DNA of 64,000 bases from NCBI GenBank assembly GCA_040954595.2, contig CM082592.2, forward strand, positions 186,001 through 250,000, read 5' to 3'. The position numbers were made by a program, and so were the translations under genes. Source of the stretch: Balanoglossus misakiensis (lineage: Eukaryota > Hemichordata). Position 1 is the first letter of the stretch; each line of letters begins with the position of its first letter. Shown here one piece after another: positions 41,225 through 52,734 of this stretch. The notes below the pieces were generated by a model that saw only the letters and a list, made by a program, of their open reading frames with translations, searched no databases and had not been told where the DNA came from.

Positions 41225-41600
41225 TCTCTATTAAAGGGACAAAGTCTCTCTCTCGCTGCCCATTTTTCCATTAATAATGTTTGATACAAGACACTGTTTA
41301 TGTTAATGTACATGTGTATATGTAGTGAATGAACGTTCAACCATACACAACTTCCATCCCGCGTGTATGATATGGGAGTAAAAACTCACCCAAAACGAAT
41401 AAATGGTAGAGACTGATTATTCATTTTGGCGAGTTTTTTCACTCTCATGTCCACAAGCAGTATATACTTTGTGTGTGGTTGAATGTTGATTCACTATATA
41501 TCCACATGTAGAATAACATAAATAGTGTCTTGTAACAAATATAATTAATGGAATAAGGGGCAGCGAGCGGGAGAGAGAGCCTGTAACCCTTAAAGGACAT
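41225..41600. repeat. Foldback element (TTAAAGGGACAAAGTCTCTC family), copy 2
   Basis: Uninterrupted version of 14,635-15,180: attaaagggacaaagtctct on the left, gagagagagcctgtaaccct on the right. Confidence 0.88.
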
Positions 41601-41789
41601 GTTGTGTGATCCCAGAGGTGCCCTTACTAGGCAGGTTTCAATGTACTTCACACGTGAGTTGTACTTTACTGTCGGTATGGAATCATTTCCTGGTTGACAT
41701 GGTGAGCTTTACATACAGATAAACCACCTCAAAAAGTGGGGGCTATAACTAGAGAATGATCTTTAACCTCAGAATTTTACCATAATTAC

Positions 41790-41877
41790 CTTGAATATCG
41801 TAAACTCTTCATATCGTCAAATAACTGCAATGCAGTACTCAGACCTTCAGAAATCATACTGTATTTCTCACCTGCTC
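41790..41877 (-). CDS. MED25: MED25 exon, VWA domain, copy 2 (out of canonical order)
   Basis: Encodes [20 protein letters not shown] then DMKSLRYS, with acceptor gtcag and donor gtaatt. Clear match to the MED25 VWA domain. Its position, downstream of the exon at 42.9 kb (which looks like the end of the VWA region) and upstream of phase-1 linker exons, breaks canonical order and phase (it ends in phase 2). It lies in the segment 40.7-42.35 kb shared with copy 1. Confidence 0.88.
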
Positions 41878-42187
41878 CTGACAAAAATCTGAAATACAAC
41901 ACAGTACAATTATTTAACAAAAGGTGTATGTAAACAATGTCTACTCCGATTGTAGACAGATTTTGTTAAACATTTTATGAAACATTTAAAGGTAGGAACC
42001 TCTAATAAAAGCCAGTGAGTCAAAGGACAAAACTGAGACAATGTCCCTTTAACCCTTTCACCCCCAGTTCCTTCTATACAGGTTGAACCTTTTCATAGAT
42101 AACAATGGGTTTAGACTGAACCTTGGTTGTGAAAGGGTTAATGGGCTTCCATAATGAGTGTTCTTTAAAATAAGAGGGTGTTACTTA

Positions 42188-42298
42188 AGGGTTATTACAC
42201 TAAGTTTTGCCGATAACGCATCATATTTGAGTGATGTCCGTATTATGGACATCACGAGGATGCATCACGTTATCGACCAAACTTAGTGTAATAACCCC
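42188..42298. repeat. 111-bp foldback hairpin
   Basis: Begins gggttattacactaagtttt and ends with aaacttagtgtaataacccc; inner arms cgataacg / cgttatcg and gatgtcc / ggacatc. A neighbouring hairpin at about 42,046-42,143 pairs ttaaccctttcac with gtgaaagggttaa. Confidence 0.88.
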
Positions 42299-42353
42299 TC
42301 TATCATACATGAACAGTAACCCATTGCCAAGTGTGACAGGGTGATGCGATCAG

Positions 42354-42873
42354 GTGATCAACGTATAGGCCGTAGTATCATTCTAAGAGGGTTGGTAGCT
42401 TTCATTATGATGGGGCATGTGATTCAGGTCCCCCCCCCCCCATCTACCTTAGCTGAGCTTTGGATCGCTTCGCCAAAGTTTATATGACAAGGGTGTTAGC
42501 CCATTCCTATAATATTTGGCTAGCTATATCGTTTATTATTAATGAATTAATTAATATGACTGACTGACTGACTGACTGACTTAATGGATGAATGAATCAA
42601 TCAATCAATCACCCAGACATGGCCTGGAAGGATTCACCCCCTGTTGAGATGTTGGCACCCCCTAGCAAATTGTCATGGGTGGGGTGGTCAGTGGCCCTTA
42701 AAATGATGTCACTCACATGATAGAGATATTAATTACATAACTCTTTTCCAGAGTGTGCTCTATTTACAGTCTGCACTATATACAGATACATGTGTAATGA
42801 TATTTCAATTACTTTTGGAATCACAGGACAGTAGAAAGGTTGATTGAACAAAAGGTTTTTGAAATTCACTCAC
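42354..42873. other. Simple repeats, no gene seen
   Basis: Contains a C-run (42,431-42,441), a (tgac)n run at 42,559-42,581 and (aatc)n at 42,596-42,611. Confidence 0.6.
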
Positions 42874-42942
42874 CATGTATTGGAACAGCTCTTACAGACA
42901 TCACATCATCATTCAACGCTAAATCTTCGTAACTTTTACATA
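42874..42942 (-). CDS. MED25: Possible MED25 exon (end of VWA region)
   Basis: A 69-base phase 1/1 exon with acceptor attaacag and donor gtgagt, reading CKSYEDLALNDDVMSVRAVP then IH. The MSVRAVPIHG end resembles the MVLVRGLVLP segment after the VWA domain of vertebrate MED25, and its phase fits the next linker exon at 40.2 kb. The match is short, so the assignment is tentative. Confidence 0.42.
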
Positions 42943-43924
42943 CTGTTAATATAAATATAATTACTTTTCTTTAAATGTCATCCAAATATTACAATGTTTC
43001 TAGCAATTTCATAAACTGCATTAAGATAATACTGTGTGTATGATATATACTTTGTGGATAGGATACAGATCTTTGCTTATTACCAAGAATATAACACCAT
43101 GTGTTTGGATTTTAAATGCAGTTCGGAGCTGACTGTGTTGCATTTTGACTGCAAAATTAAAATATTTAGTTACATTTCCTTGCATTTAGTGTTGAAAATG
43201 TCACTTTCAGCTTTAAAATGAGCACTGATATCTATGGAACTAGGAGAATTGTGCTTTTTACAACATACAATATTTACATTTAATCAAACAACAGGAGGAT
43301 ATTTGACAGTCAATCAATAAATATGACATACATATGAGTTGCATGTACAAAACTAGACACATGTATGCATGTGATATTTAAAGGGACATTAACTGTAACA
43401 CATGCTCTACCCAGAACTCCACTTGTCAACATAATCTGTATGTGTGTAACGGCTATTTAAATGAATTCTAGTCCAGACTTGAATTCAAATTTAGAATAAC
43501 AATACTGACTAGACACACCTATATTTCATCATGATTCAGGGATCTGAAGAAGACACTGCAGTAAATACTTAAAACAAAAATATTGAAAACAAAGTGAAAA
43601 GTTGTACAGCTAATGAAGCTTGAAATATGTTCAGACACAAGTAGAACAGGCAATGAAAACACATTATAAACATTGAGAAAAACACCCAAAGTAACATGTA
43701 CTACCGGTATCTATGGGGGCTGTTCTGGTCAAAATTGTAGTTTATTACTAAAACATGTTAGAATTAATTTTATAAAGCCTGGAATTAATTTTACCAGTAT
43801 GTAGAATTATTTTTTATGTGCTTTAATTATTTTTTGTAGTCATGCAGAAATCATTTTATGTGTTCTAAATAATTATTTTAGCTTATCTTTGTTAGAAATA
43901 ATTTTGCCAACAATATCTCAAATT
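42943..43924. other. No gene seen
   Basis: AT-rich. I looked for further MED25 VWA exons on the minus strand and found none. Confidence 0.45.
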
Positions 43925-44095
43925 ATTTTTACGTGTACAATCGAATTAATTACAGGTGTAGTGTCGAATTAATTTTACGTGTTGTGTCGAATTAATTTCA
44001 CGTGTAGTGTCGAATTAATATCACCTGTTTGGTCAAATTAATTTCACGTGTTGTGTCGAATTATTTTACGTTGTGCCGAATTAATATTGCCCTTA
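43925..44095 (+). repeat. Minisatellite, ~27-bp unit with E-box and TTAATT
   Basis: About six diverged units of the type cacgtgttgtgtcgaattaa. Several contain CACGTG or CACGTGT and GAATTAATT. Preceded by looser aattattttt repeats from about 43,750. Confidence 0.85.
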
Positions 44096-44115
44096 GAATC
44101 CTTTCCGCGTAAATC

Positions 44116-44127
44116 AAGATGGCGGCG
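44116..44127 (+). promoter_or_regulatory. YY1-like site, possible promoter
   Basis: aagatggcggc matches the YY1 consensus AAnATGGCGGC, which often lies at animal housekeeping promoters. It sits just downstream of the E-box minisatellite. No transcript start or gene can be tied to it. Confidence 0.35.
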
Positions 44128-44218
44128 GCTGAGCATGTCTTTCTCGCTGCATAAAGTTCAAAAAGGGGCCGTTGTACAAGTTGTGAGACGTTTTGGGGCG
44201 ATTTGCTGTCTAATATAA

Positions 44219-44345
44219 ATGCAGTGTGCTCGAAAACGACGATCGGTGCACGAGTTTTGGTCTACAGACAGAATGTTCTAGTCAAACCACTCAAAACCAC
44301 TACCAGTTGGTGTAATCGCCAGCCTTGCTATGGTATAGCCCAGCT
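44219..44345 (+). repeat. Left arm of a 1.3-kb-spaced inverted repeat
   Basis: gatcggtgcacgagttttgg and tctacagacagaatgttcta match, in reverse complement, the arm at 45,540-45,670. The similarity is about 110 bases long and weaker towards the inside. Confidence 0.85.
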
Positions 44346-44602
44346 CTGCGTACAGTGTTCTTGGCGTGGAGGCCGTGTAATGCCGGGAACACACAGACCT
44401 GTACGCAGAGCTAGCTGTTGCCCCGCGTTGCCAGTTCACCTAGATTGAATAAATTTTGACATCTGAAAATACGAAAATTGTGTTAATTTGTTATTTCCCG
44501 AACTAAGAAATAGCTGTAGGGCCAGACCCTGGGAAACGACAAATAAAGTATTCCTTAATATTTCCTTGTAAACTCAAGTTTTGTGTAAATAAATTTGAAT
44601 TA

Positions 44603-45300
44603 AAAGGACAAAGTCTCTCTCTACATAACCATATTTATTGGAAATTTGATAGCTTGCATTCTAGATTTACCTCTGGAGGGGGGGGGGGTGGGGCAAGAGA
44701 ATTCAATTTTTTTACCGCTAAATTTCACATGCCCACCGTACACAACGAGAAATATTTTCAAATCCCCCCTTCCGAACTGCCAAAAATTTGAAATTCCCCC
44801 ATTGTGTCCAAACACATCACCTATCTATCTTGTAAAAAAGAAAAACTTGTTTTTATTTTTTAAGTATTTGTATTCTGTGCTGGGAGACATTGAAAAACCG
44901 AGAATTGAAGGGGATTTTATAAAATACAGAGCTCAAAGCTGCATTTTAATGAACCTGGCAAAAGCAAATTAACTCAACTACCGGTATGTTGGGGAGGACA
45001 AATTTAACTGTCGCCGCTCAAAGTTATCATTGGGTGGGGGCAAGACCCCTGACCTGGGACACTAGATAAACCAGTCAATGATTGAAAGGTGTTCATGAAT
45101 GGAGGGGGTGGGTATTAGAAAATTTTGTAAAATAAAGGGCGCAAAACTGTATTTTTGTGGACTCAAAATAAATATTTAGTCGTCAAAGTTTTCAAGTCGC
45201 CCCTTTCAGTCCCTAAATTATTTCAAATTCCCCCCTTACATACCCTCAATTTTTTTTCAAATCCCCCCCTCAATTCTCCCCCCCCCCTGCAGAGGTGTTT
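44603..45300. repeat. C-rich dispersed repeat, copy A
   Basis: Starts with a fragment of the ggacaaagtctctctct foldback family, then poly-G/poly-C tracts. It shares aagtatttgtattctgtg, gggagacattg and ggactcaaaataaatattta with 47,339-47,510, in direct orientation. No gene. Confidence 0.75.
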
Positions 45301-45539
45301 GTGAATGCAGCCCTACTGTCTATGTATCTCTGTTTACGTCTATGGTGTGGGGTAACACAGAAACATAAACAAGTACAGAGATTGTTCAGCAAGTAATGTT
45401 AATTGTAGAAAAAAGTATATCAGAACAGCGTTAATGCAAAGTTCCTCAAGAAAGAGGGACTTTAGTGCTTAATGTTAACAGCTCCTTATGGTGTAACTAG
45501 GCCTTTACCGATACCGGCGATGCCTCCACACCATAGTAC

Positions 45540-45670
45540 CACAGCTCACTAGCATTGCCATAGGCAATGCTGGCGATTATCCCAACTGCGTAGTGACTAG
45601 AAAATTCTGTCTGTAGACCAAAACTCGTGCACCGATCGCCGTTTTCTAGCACGGAAGAAAACGCCTAGAA
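45540..45670 (-). repeat. Right arm of the inverted repeat
   Basis: See the left arm at 44,219. Contains tagaaaattctgtctgtaga and ccaaaactcgtgcaccgatc. The sequence beyond (45,670-45,700) repeats gaaaacgcc. Confidence 0.85.
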
Positions 45671-47035
45671 AACGCCGTTTTCTAGAAGGAAGAGCTCCCT
45701 GTGGTCTTCCCATAAACGTTGGAATCACACTGCAGTGGTCGCCTGATTCAACCAGTAAAGGTCACATGAGGTCATCAATTGTTGTCGGTTTTCTGGTTGA
45801 ATATTCTCTGAAAGCACGCCTTAACATTGATATTTTGCAATTGGTGTCAGTAGTCATGAACTTTAATGTATGGAGCATCACTCGGCCCCAGTTACTGAGT
45901 TGCGATAGGGCGAAATCAACAGCGGAAACTGATTGTCGATCGTCTATGTCTCAAGCTTACCTTGTTTACGGACTGAATCAGGGGACTGCAGCAGCGTTAT
46001 TTCGACGAATGTGATTCTACCCACACATTAAGTCGTGAAAACTATCTGTGATATCTTAAAACACACTAAATACTGTAATGTTTCAATACTCACTGCGCCA
46101 AATATGTATATAGGAATAATGATGGTGGACAGTGTGGGGGGCATGACTTGCAGAAAACAGCTGGTTGCTCGCTCCTTGGCTTCGCATGTTTTCCGCTATT
46201 CTTTCACAGAAATATTGACACTGTCCTGGATGTGTAACGAACACTGGCCAAGTAACGTCCATAGAAAAGGCGACATTGGAGTTGACGACAGAAAAAATGT
46301 GCCATTAAAACGAACTGGCAGATTCGCTAGCCTGCATCTCAAATGTGTTTACAACGAAGACGCTGTAAGGGGTCAAAGTCTACGGGTCGAAGGTCAGCAA
46401 CAGCGTCCTCGTGGGGTATATTCTGCGGGACAATCCCTCTTTCTGGAGTGTCCAACGGAAGAAGCAGGTGGGTCTGCTTCTTCCGCTGCACTCTTTTCGG
46501 GAGCGCAGCGGAAGAAGCAGAGGGGTCTGGGTAACCAAACTTGTTATCTGAGGTATACAAGAAACTTGAGTAAACAAGAGACAATTTCAAAGATCTTTGA
46601 AAACACAGATGAGAGCGAAATAGGTCGATAATAAAGGTCGCACCATTCTAGATTTCATGAAGTAATTGTAACTAATAACCTGCAATTGCTGAATTTTAAC
46701 GAAAAGAAATAAAAAAATCAACAAACTGACTCTGTTATGTAACGCTTTGTGTAAATTGGTACATTAGAGTTGAGTTGATATGCCGAGTTCGTTCCAGAGT
46801 GGGGTCCAGCCTGGACTACAGGCCTTGTCCAGTATATCCACGGTTGATCCTTTTTGAAATAAAGTCATAGGCCTATCATTGGCGTTTAAATCTACTCTAC
46901 TCGTGTTCCCGTCTCTTCATCAACCGACATTCCGACCAGACTCTACGAATTTATCCCACCAATTATGGGCTGAGGGAAATATTTGCCATTTGGGGACAAT
47001 TTTCTCTCCAAAATCGGCATGATCGGTACATAATG
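45671..47035. other. Open frames of unknown meaning, no gene identified
   Basis: Plus-strand frames 45,766-46,014 (82 codons) and 46,035-46,631 (198 codons) and overlapping minus-strand frames exist. The GC content is higher here. The interval 46,460-46,520 has imperfect direct repeats (gcggaagaagcag, ggtctgcttcttccgc). No domain, signal peptide or conserved motif was recognised in any frame; it could be a 5' exon/promoter region or chance. Confidence 0.3.
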
Positions 47036-47038
47036 TTA

Positions 47039-47665
47039 GGGAGCATTCGTTTTTTACAGGGAGGGGGGGGGGGCGGTGGAATTTGAGTCGCCGACTAAAT
47101 GTAAAAGGCAACCCCCCCTCGAAATTACTTTTCTAAAATGTGTCCCCCCCCCTAAATTCTTCAATTGTAAAATGTGACCCCCCCCCCCAAAAAAAAGAGT
47201 TTATCCTCCGGATTAAACTTGAAATCCCCCCCCATTTTCTTTCACAGAGCAAAACACATCACCTCTATATCTTGTAAAAAAGAAAAACAGCGCTCCCATG
47301 AAAAGAATTTGAAACCGATGTTTCCCCTCATCATCAAAACTGAACACTGTTTTTATTTTTTAAGTATTTGTATTCTGTGTTGGGAGACATTGTAAACCGA
47401 GAATTGAAGGGGTGGGTTTGGGAGGGGGTGTCCCCCTCCCACATTACAAAATTTTGTAAAATAAAGGGCGTGAAACTGCATTTTTGTGGACTCAAAATAA
47501 ATATTTAGCCGTCAAAGTTTCAGTCAAGTCCCCCCCTTTCAGTCCCTATATAATAATCCCTTGATTATAAAATTTGTCCCCCCTAAAAACTGCTTTGTAA
47601 AAGTAAACCCCCCCCCCTGATTTCAACCGGCCCCCCCCCCCTCCCTGTAAAAAACGTATGCTCCC
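47039..47665. mobile_element. 627-bp C-rich inverted-repeat element with TTA target duplication
   Basis: The ends gggagcattcgttttttaca and the reverse complement gggagcatacgttttttaca are inverted repeats extended by long G/C runs. TTA lies outside both ends (47,036-47,038 and 47,666-47,668). A 3-bp TTA duplication is typical of PIF/Harbinger elements; no transposase is present. The interior is related to 44.6-45.3 kb. Confidence 0.8.
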
Positions 47666-47668
47666 TTA

Positions 47669-48560
47669 CGCATCCGAGTCTACTCGGTGTAAAAAATGTT
47701 GATTCTGTAGGCCAGTGTAGGCCTAAATTGCTATCAAATACAAGTTTTAAATATCTCAAAATTCATGTTTGGGAATAAAACTTTTGCAGAGTTCGTCTAT
47801 TAAAATATGAAAAGACGTTTTACTTTTACAGTTTTACTTTCCAGTACTGGTCTGTTCCCCCGCCCATTCCCACGCTGACTGCGCTATAGGCTAAAAGGAA
47901 AGGATGGCTTTGCTCGTCACCGTGACTGTAGCGAAAGGGAATCGCTATATAACATCCGCTGTATTAGATACACTGCCCGGGGAAACTTTCATAGCAGTCT
48001 GGGCCATCTGGCCTTATATATTACACGGCTTGCAATGAACACTCGTACTTGGAGCCAGCTGACAAAAAAACAAAACATGGCCTTGGGGGCGCTGTATAGT
48101 CGTGGTGTCATGGCGGGGCGATTTGAATCTCTGACTTCCATCGGTCGGATTGAATGGATCGCGAAGCCCTCAAAATGGAATATTATTCCTGAAATACTGC
48201 TTCCAAGTATTCGCCAGAGGTCCAGGTGCAAGTTTTATCATGAACAGTTCAAGTTTCTTGTGTATTTCTAGCGCAGGCAGTGGAAGTTGTCCAACGTAAT
48301 GGAATTTTACACGATTGCGTCACAAGGTGTCATGGCGGACTTTATCTCTCTGACGAGAATATTCACTGAACGCGAAGAATAGTATATTATGATTTGTGTG
48401 CGCGTTTGAATCCAAATGTTATGCTGGAGTCCCTCTGAAGATGTTACACAGTGTGCATGGAATATCGTTGGTCGACTTGAACGTTTCAGTGAGTACATTA
48501 GGTCCTATTTAATTAAATTTAATATCGTGTTTACGAAAAAACATGCCGTGACATAATTTG
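47669..48560. other. Relatively CpG-rich stretch, no gene identified
   Basis: A plus-strand frame (48,035-48,271, 78 codons: MNTRTWSQLTKKQNMALGAL and so on) has no recognisable domain. Two catggcggg/catggcgga words occur at about 48,110 and 48,330. Could be a promoter or first exon; unproven. Confidence 0.3.
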
Positions 48561-50451
48561 TGACCCCGGCCAGCATTGACGAAGGATTCAATTTTATTAC
48601 ACATATTCATAGTAAGCGAAAAATTGGGTTTCAGATGCATTTTTAGGCTTTTTATATCATAATAACGAGTTTGTATGAATGTTTACTCATAGTCGTATTC
48701 ATACAACAAGCTAAATAGTCAGTAGTTCCATAGCAAACCAAAACTATCCATATAAAGCATGACTAGACAAATTTCTATCCGAGCAATTACAACTTGAATT
48801 TCACTAGAGTAGCAACGCTCATAAAGTTGACTGAAACGTTGTGTTTAGGTCCCATGGTATGTATGTCAATCCAAATAAAAAAACTTGGAAACCACTTGGC
48901 ATATCACCTTGATATAAACGAAGTTGTCATTCTCAAAAATATGCAAATTAGCTTGAAAATGTGAAATTGGTCAAAACTCCGAAACTCAACAACTATTGGG
49001 CAAATTGCTTTGAAAATTGGTATGAATGTACCTTATGTCAACCACTGAACCTCATACAGTCCTCAAAATTTTAGTTAATATCATGAATTTTCTATTTTTA
49101 TGAAGATTTTAGTCTTTTTTTTATATTATAGACTGTAAACAATCATGGGTTGATTGCTTTAAAATTTATTATGAAGCTTCCAATAGGTAATCTAAGTCAT
49201 TTTTTCCAGTTTGTTGCATAATTTGCATATTTGTAATTTTTGGGTAATTTTTATGATTTTTTGTAAAAAATCATTTCTCTGAAACCTCTTGTCCAGAATC
49301 ATTAGGATTTTGGTAGGCATGTTCCTAGGGATAACCCAAGTAAGCTGTCGTACATACCTTGTTGGTGAAATTTCCATATTCGTGTTCTTGGGGCAATTTT
49401 GGGGGATTTTGCGCAAAAAAATTGTTTTCTATGAAACCGTTTGTCAGATTGCTTTGAATTTTTGTAGGCACATTCCTTATGGTGATTGAAGTAAGACATT
49501 GTACAATTCTGGTGATATTTGCATTCTTGTGTTTTTACCACTTTTGAAGCAATATTGCTGTGACATTTTGTGGGAATTATCATGTGGGAACTCAAGTAGG
49601 TAATGAAAAGTGTTGGTGAAATTTGTGTTCTTAGGGCAATTTTTGGTGTTTTGGGTCTTAATTAGGGACCCAAGCGCCCTTAGGCTACTGTAATTACTGG
49701 AGTTTTTTTTTCTTTTTTCTTGAGTCATTTTAATTTTTTGTTCACCTAGATCTCAGAAACTGCGCTTCTGAACCTTGGCATATAAAGGTTGGCAAACACA
49801 TCTGGTCACTGATAACATACTTTGTATAAATAGTGGGACTTTTTTGTTTTGGTTATGTAAATGTCTCCATACACAATATTTTTAGCCTGTCAATATGATT
49901 TTTCCACAGCGGACACAATGTGTGTTTGTGCTGTGGTGAATCTAGGATCAGAGATTTGAGGTCATTTTTGCCGGTGGTCTCCACTTTAAGGGCCTTTTGA
50001 TAATGAGAGGGACATTTTTTCTGTTGCCATTATGACAATCATACTAGTATACAAATATTCATAAAGTAAGGCAAGATTGAGAGTAAGAATTGCAGAGAAT
50101 TCCATTGCAGTTTTAGTCTGTACACTGCACTGCAACTACACCCCATGTAAAGTGTAGGAATAAAATTGTGCTATCTAATCTTTTTTTCGGTGTGATCATG
50201 ATTATCAATGATGATTTGTGAAGCATTTTACAATATGTTACAATGTGAGCTGCTGTTCTGAGTCAATGATCTGAATTGCACATTTGCATAAAGTTCAAAA
50301 GAATAGCACCCTTGATTCAAACACCAACTGTATCATCTTAATGTTGAACTGCCTGTGGTAACATTTTCTGGGCTTTTACTGAGGAGACTATTGACAATTG
50401 ACCATGTCTGCGTCTATTCAAGTATTTCAGCATTCTCAGCCTAGGAAGTTA
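48561..50451. repeat. AT-rich region with a dispersed repeat at 49,100-49,720
   Basis: 49,140-49,600 shares phrases such as gattgctttgaa, taggcatgttcctag and tgaagtaag-cattgtacaatt with the transposon spacer at 820-1,260. The rest shows no gene or strong repeat. Confidence 0.55.
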
Positions 50452-50812
50452 AACGGACAAAGTCTCTCTCTTCCTGCCCTTTTCCCATTAATTAGGTTTG
50501 ATACAACACACTGTTTATGTTAATGAACATTTGTATATGTAGTGAATGTACATTCAACAACACACAAATTCCATACCACTTGTATGATATGAGAGTGAAA
50601 GCTCACCCAAAATGAATAAATGGTAGACACTGATTATTCATTTTGGCGAGTTTTTCACTCTCATGTCTACAAGCGGGATGGAAGTTGTGTGTTTTTGAAC
50701 GTTGGTTCACTATATATCCACATATACATTAACATAAACGGTGTCTTGTATCAAACATAATTATTGGGAAAAGGGTAGCAAAGAGAGACTTTATCCTTTA
50801 ACTTTCCTGCTT
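50452..50812. repeat. Foldback element (GGACAAAGTCTCTC family), third copy
   Basis: aaacggacaaagtctctctc at the left pairs with gagagactttatcctttaac at the right; arms of about 170 bases. Diverged from the copies at 14.6 and 41.2 kb. Confidence 0.85.
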
Positions 50813-51825
50813 AGAACTATAGTAAATGTTCTCCTAAATTTTAAAATTTAGGATTATAATATAAGGCTCTGTAGTTATCTCATTTTTATATGTGGATGAG
50901 AACTGGCAACAGTTTTATAAACACCTTTATACAAATTTGAAGATGAAAACATATGAGTTCCTCTTACCCATGATTTCTATATTTTTTGAAAGTTTTGATT
51001 TTGTGCTCAAAATTGTTTTCAACTTTCTTAAATTGCAGGAGGAACTTTCCATGTGATCTAGCCGACAGGACTTGTGGGAAAAAGTTGAAGATTACAGAAA
51101 TAGATGTACATTATAGCAGCCGAGCTTTGAGCAGGGAAGTAAAATTTTTTATACGATGTACTTTATTGTTTTACTTGACAGCTTAAATATTGCATAATTG
51201 GCAGATGGTGCAGAATTCTGGCTGCCTTTAATAGGTGTTCACTTTGTGCTAGGGGGTCAAATCACATTATAATAATTGCATTCTGGGTAAAAAGTCGACA
51301 ACTCACTGTAGTAAGAGATAGAATAAATGATATGTTTACTGTATGTTATGACTTTCTTTGGTCAAACATGTCTGTCTTTGTACTTAACATATCAAACTCA
51401 TCAAACTTTTTTCACATTTTGTTATTTTTTCTGTTACAAAGATTCAGAAAGACTCAATATCACTTTAGCTCATGAACTCCCATTTCTTAAACATGGCAAA
51501 AATCGGCCATCTTGAAATTGTGTCGACCATATTATGAGATTTTCATCACTCACTTAGGTAGCTTAAAACCTATTTAAGGTAGGGAGGATTAAAAACGACA
51601 TGGTAGGCATCTGCTTTTCAGTTTGGATTAACTTCATGATGTTCAAATGCAAATTACGGCAAAGAGGATGATCACACCAGTCACGTTGAAATTGGAGCAG
51701 TAATATTCTTAAAATCAATGACAATTTAAAGACAAATGTAATATGAGAAAAAAATGATTAGGAATAATAGGATGAATAATAGGAGGATGATAATAAAATA
51801 ACTAAAAATAATGACTACAATGATG
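50813..51825. other. No gene seen
   Basis: AT-rich sequence with short frames (50,986-51,186 plus and 51,327-51,515 plus) lacking recognisable domains. Confidence 0.45.
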
Positions 51826-51945
51826 ATGATGATAATGATGATTGTGATGATGATGATAATGATGATGATGATTATAATGAGGATGATGATGACAATAATG
51901 ATGATGAAGATGTTACAAAAACAGTAACAATGATGATGATGATTA
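51826..51945 (+). repeat. GAT trinucleotide microsatellite
   Basis: Imperfect (gat)n with gataat and gatgac variants. Confidence 0.9.
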
Positions 51946-52734
51946 GTTCTTTATATCTGTGTAAGAAAGACACCAATAATAGTAGTTTCTGCAGAGCATA
52001 TGTCAATGTGGTATTGTCTGGTTTTGGTGAATCTTCAGGATACTTTGAGACGCAATAGGTTGGAGAATGAATATGTCTTGAGTGGTATAGGTGGTTAATA
52101 TTTGTTTCTTAGTGGTCTTAATTTACTCCAGAATAATGGGTGTAATGTTGTATCTGTTACTAGCGTTAGCTTTGGCATTGTGGTTGTAGTGGTATAAAAT
52201 AACAGAAATAATAATGTAAGTAAAGGTTTAATTTAACCATAAATATACGTTACACAGAGATGTATTTTCATCCAGACAATCAGTCACATTCATCTTAAAT
52301 ATTCGTCAGAATTGGTAGCCTAATGTTTATGCATAGTTCAAGTTTGCATTACATACTTTGTGATTCTGTGTACAGAGTTTTGCAAAGCAAATGTGTTTGT
52401 ACAAACCAGGGTAAAATGATCCTAGTACATAGAGCTGTTGGTGAAAATTTATGACTGGTATAGATATATATCATTGATATGCCTGTTATTAAATGAATTA
52501 AATAAAGTTTTCTTTTTTTCTAGGAATGCACTTCATATGAATCCCTGTTGCCTCGTATCATTTTAATGTACAAATGTAGCAGCCATTTTGCTTGACATGT
52601 AAAATATATCATGTAACGGGTTCGTCTGTGTTTCAGACAAAATGCATGCATGCAAATTTAAATACAGTTACCATGGTAAATGGAGATCTGTACTAACTGG
52701 TACAGCAGTTTTAACCGTAACATAGCGGTGTTGA
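51946..52734. other. No gene seen
   Basis: No coding region or repeat recognised. Confidence 0.45.

Larger units (their letters stand above)
21523..42353 (+). repeat. Segmental duplication, copy 2
   Basis: Direct copy of 1-15,671. Copy 2-specific parts include the 749-bp element at 30,023, the LTR element at 33,124, the block 32.3-40.7 kb with MED25 linker exons, and about 270 bases at 42,038-42,310. The homology probably starts left of 21,523, but copy 1 is cut by the window. Confidence 0.93.

Noticed and set aside
44646-44972. 108-codon frame with hydrophobic C-terminus
   Set aside because: It runs through a poly-G tract and a dispersed repeat that recurs at 47 kb; it is repeat-derived.
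46035-46631. 198-codon plus-strand frame as a gene
   Set aside because: No recognisable domain, overlapping open frames on the other strand, and local repeats; support is too weak to call a CDS.
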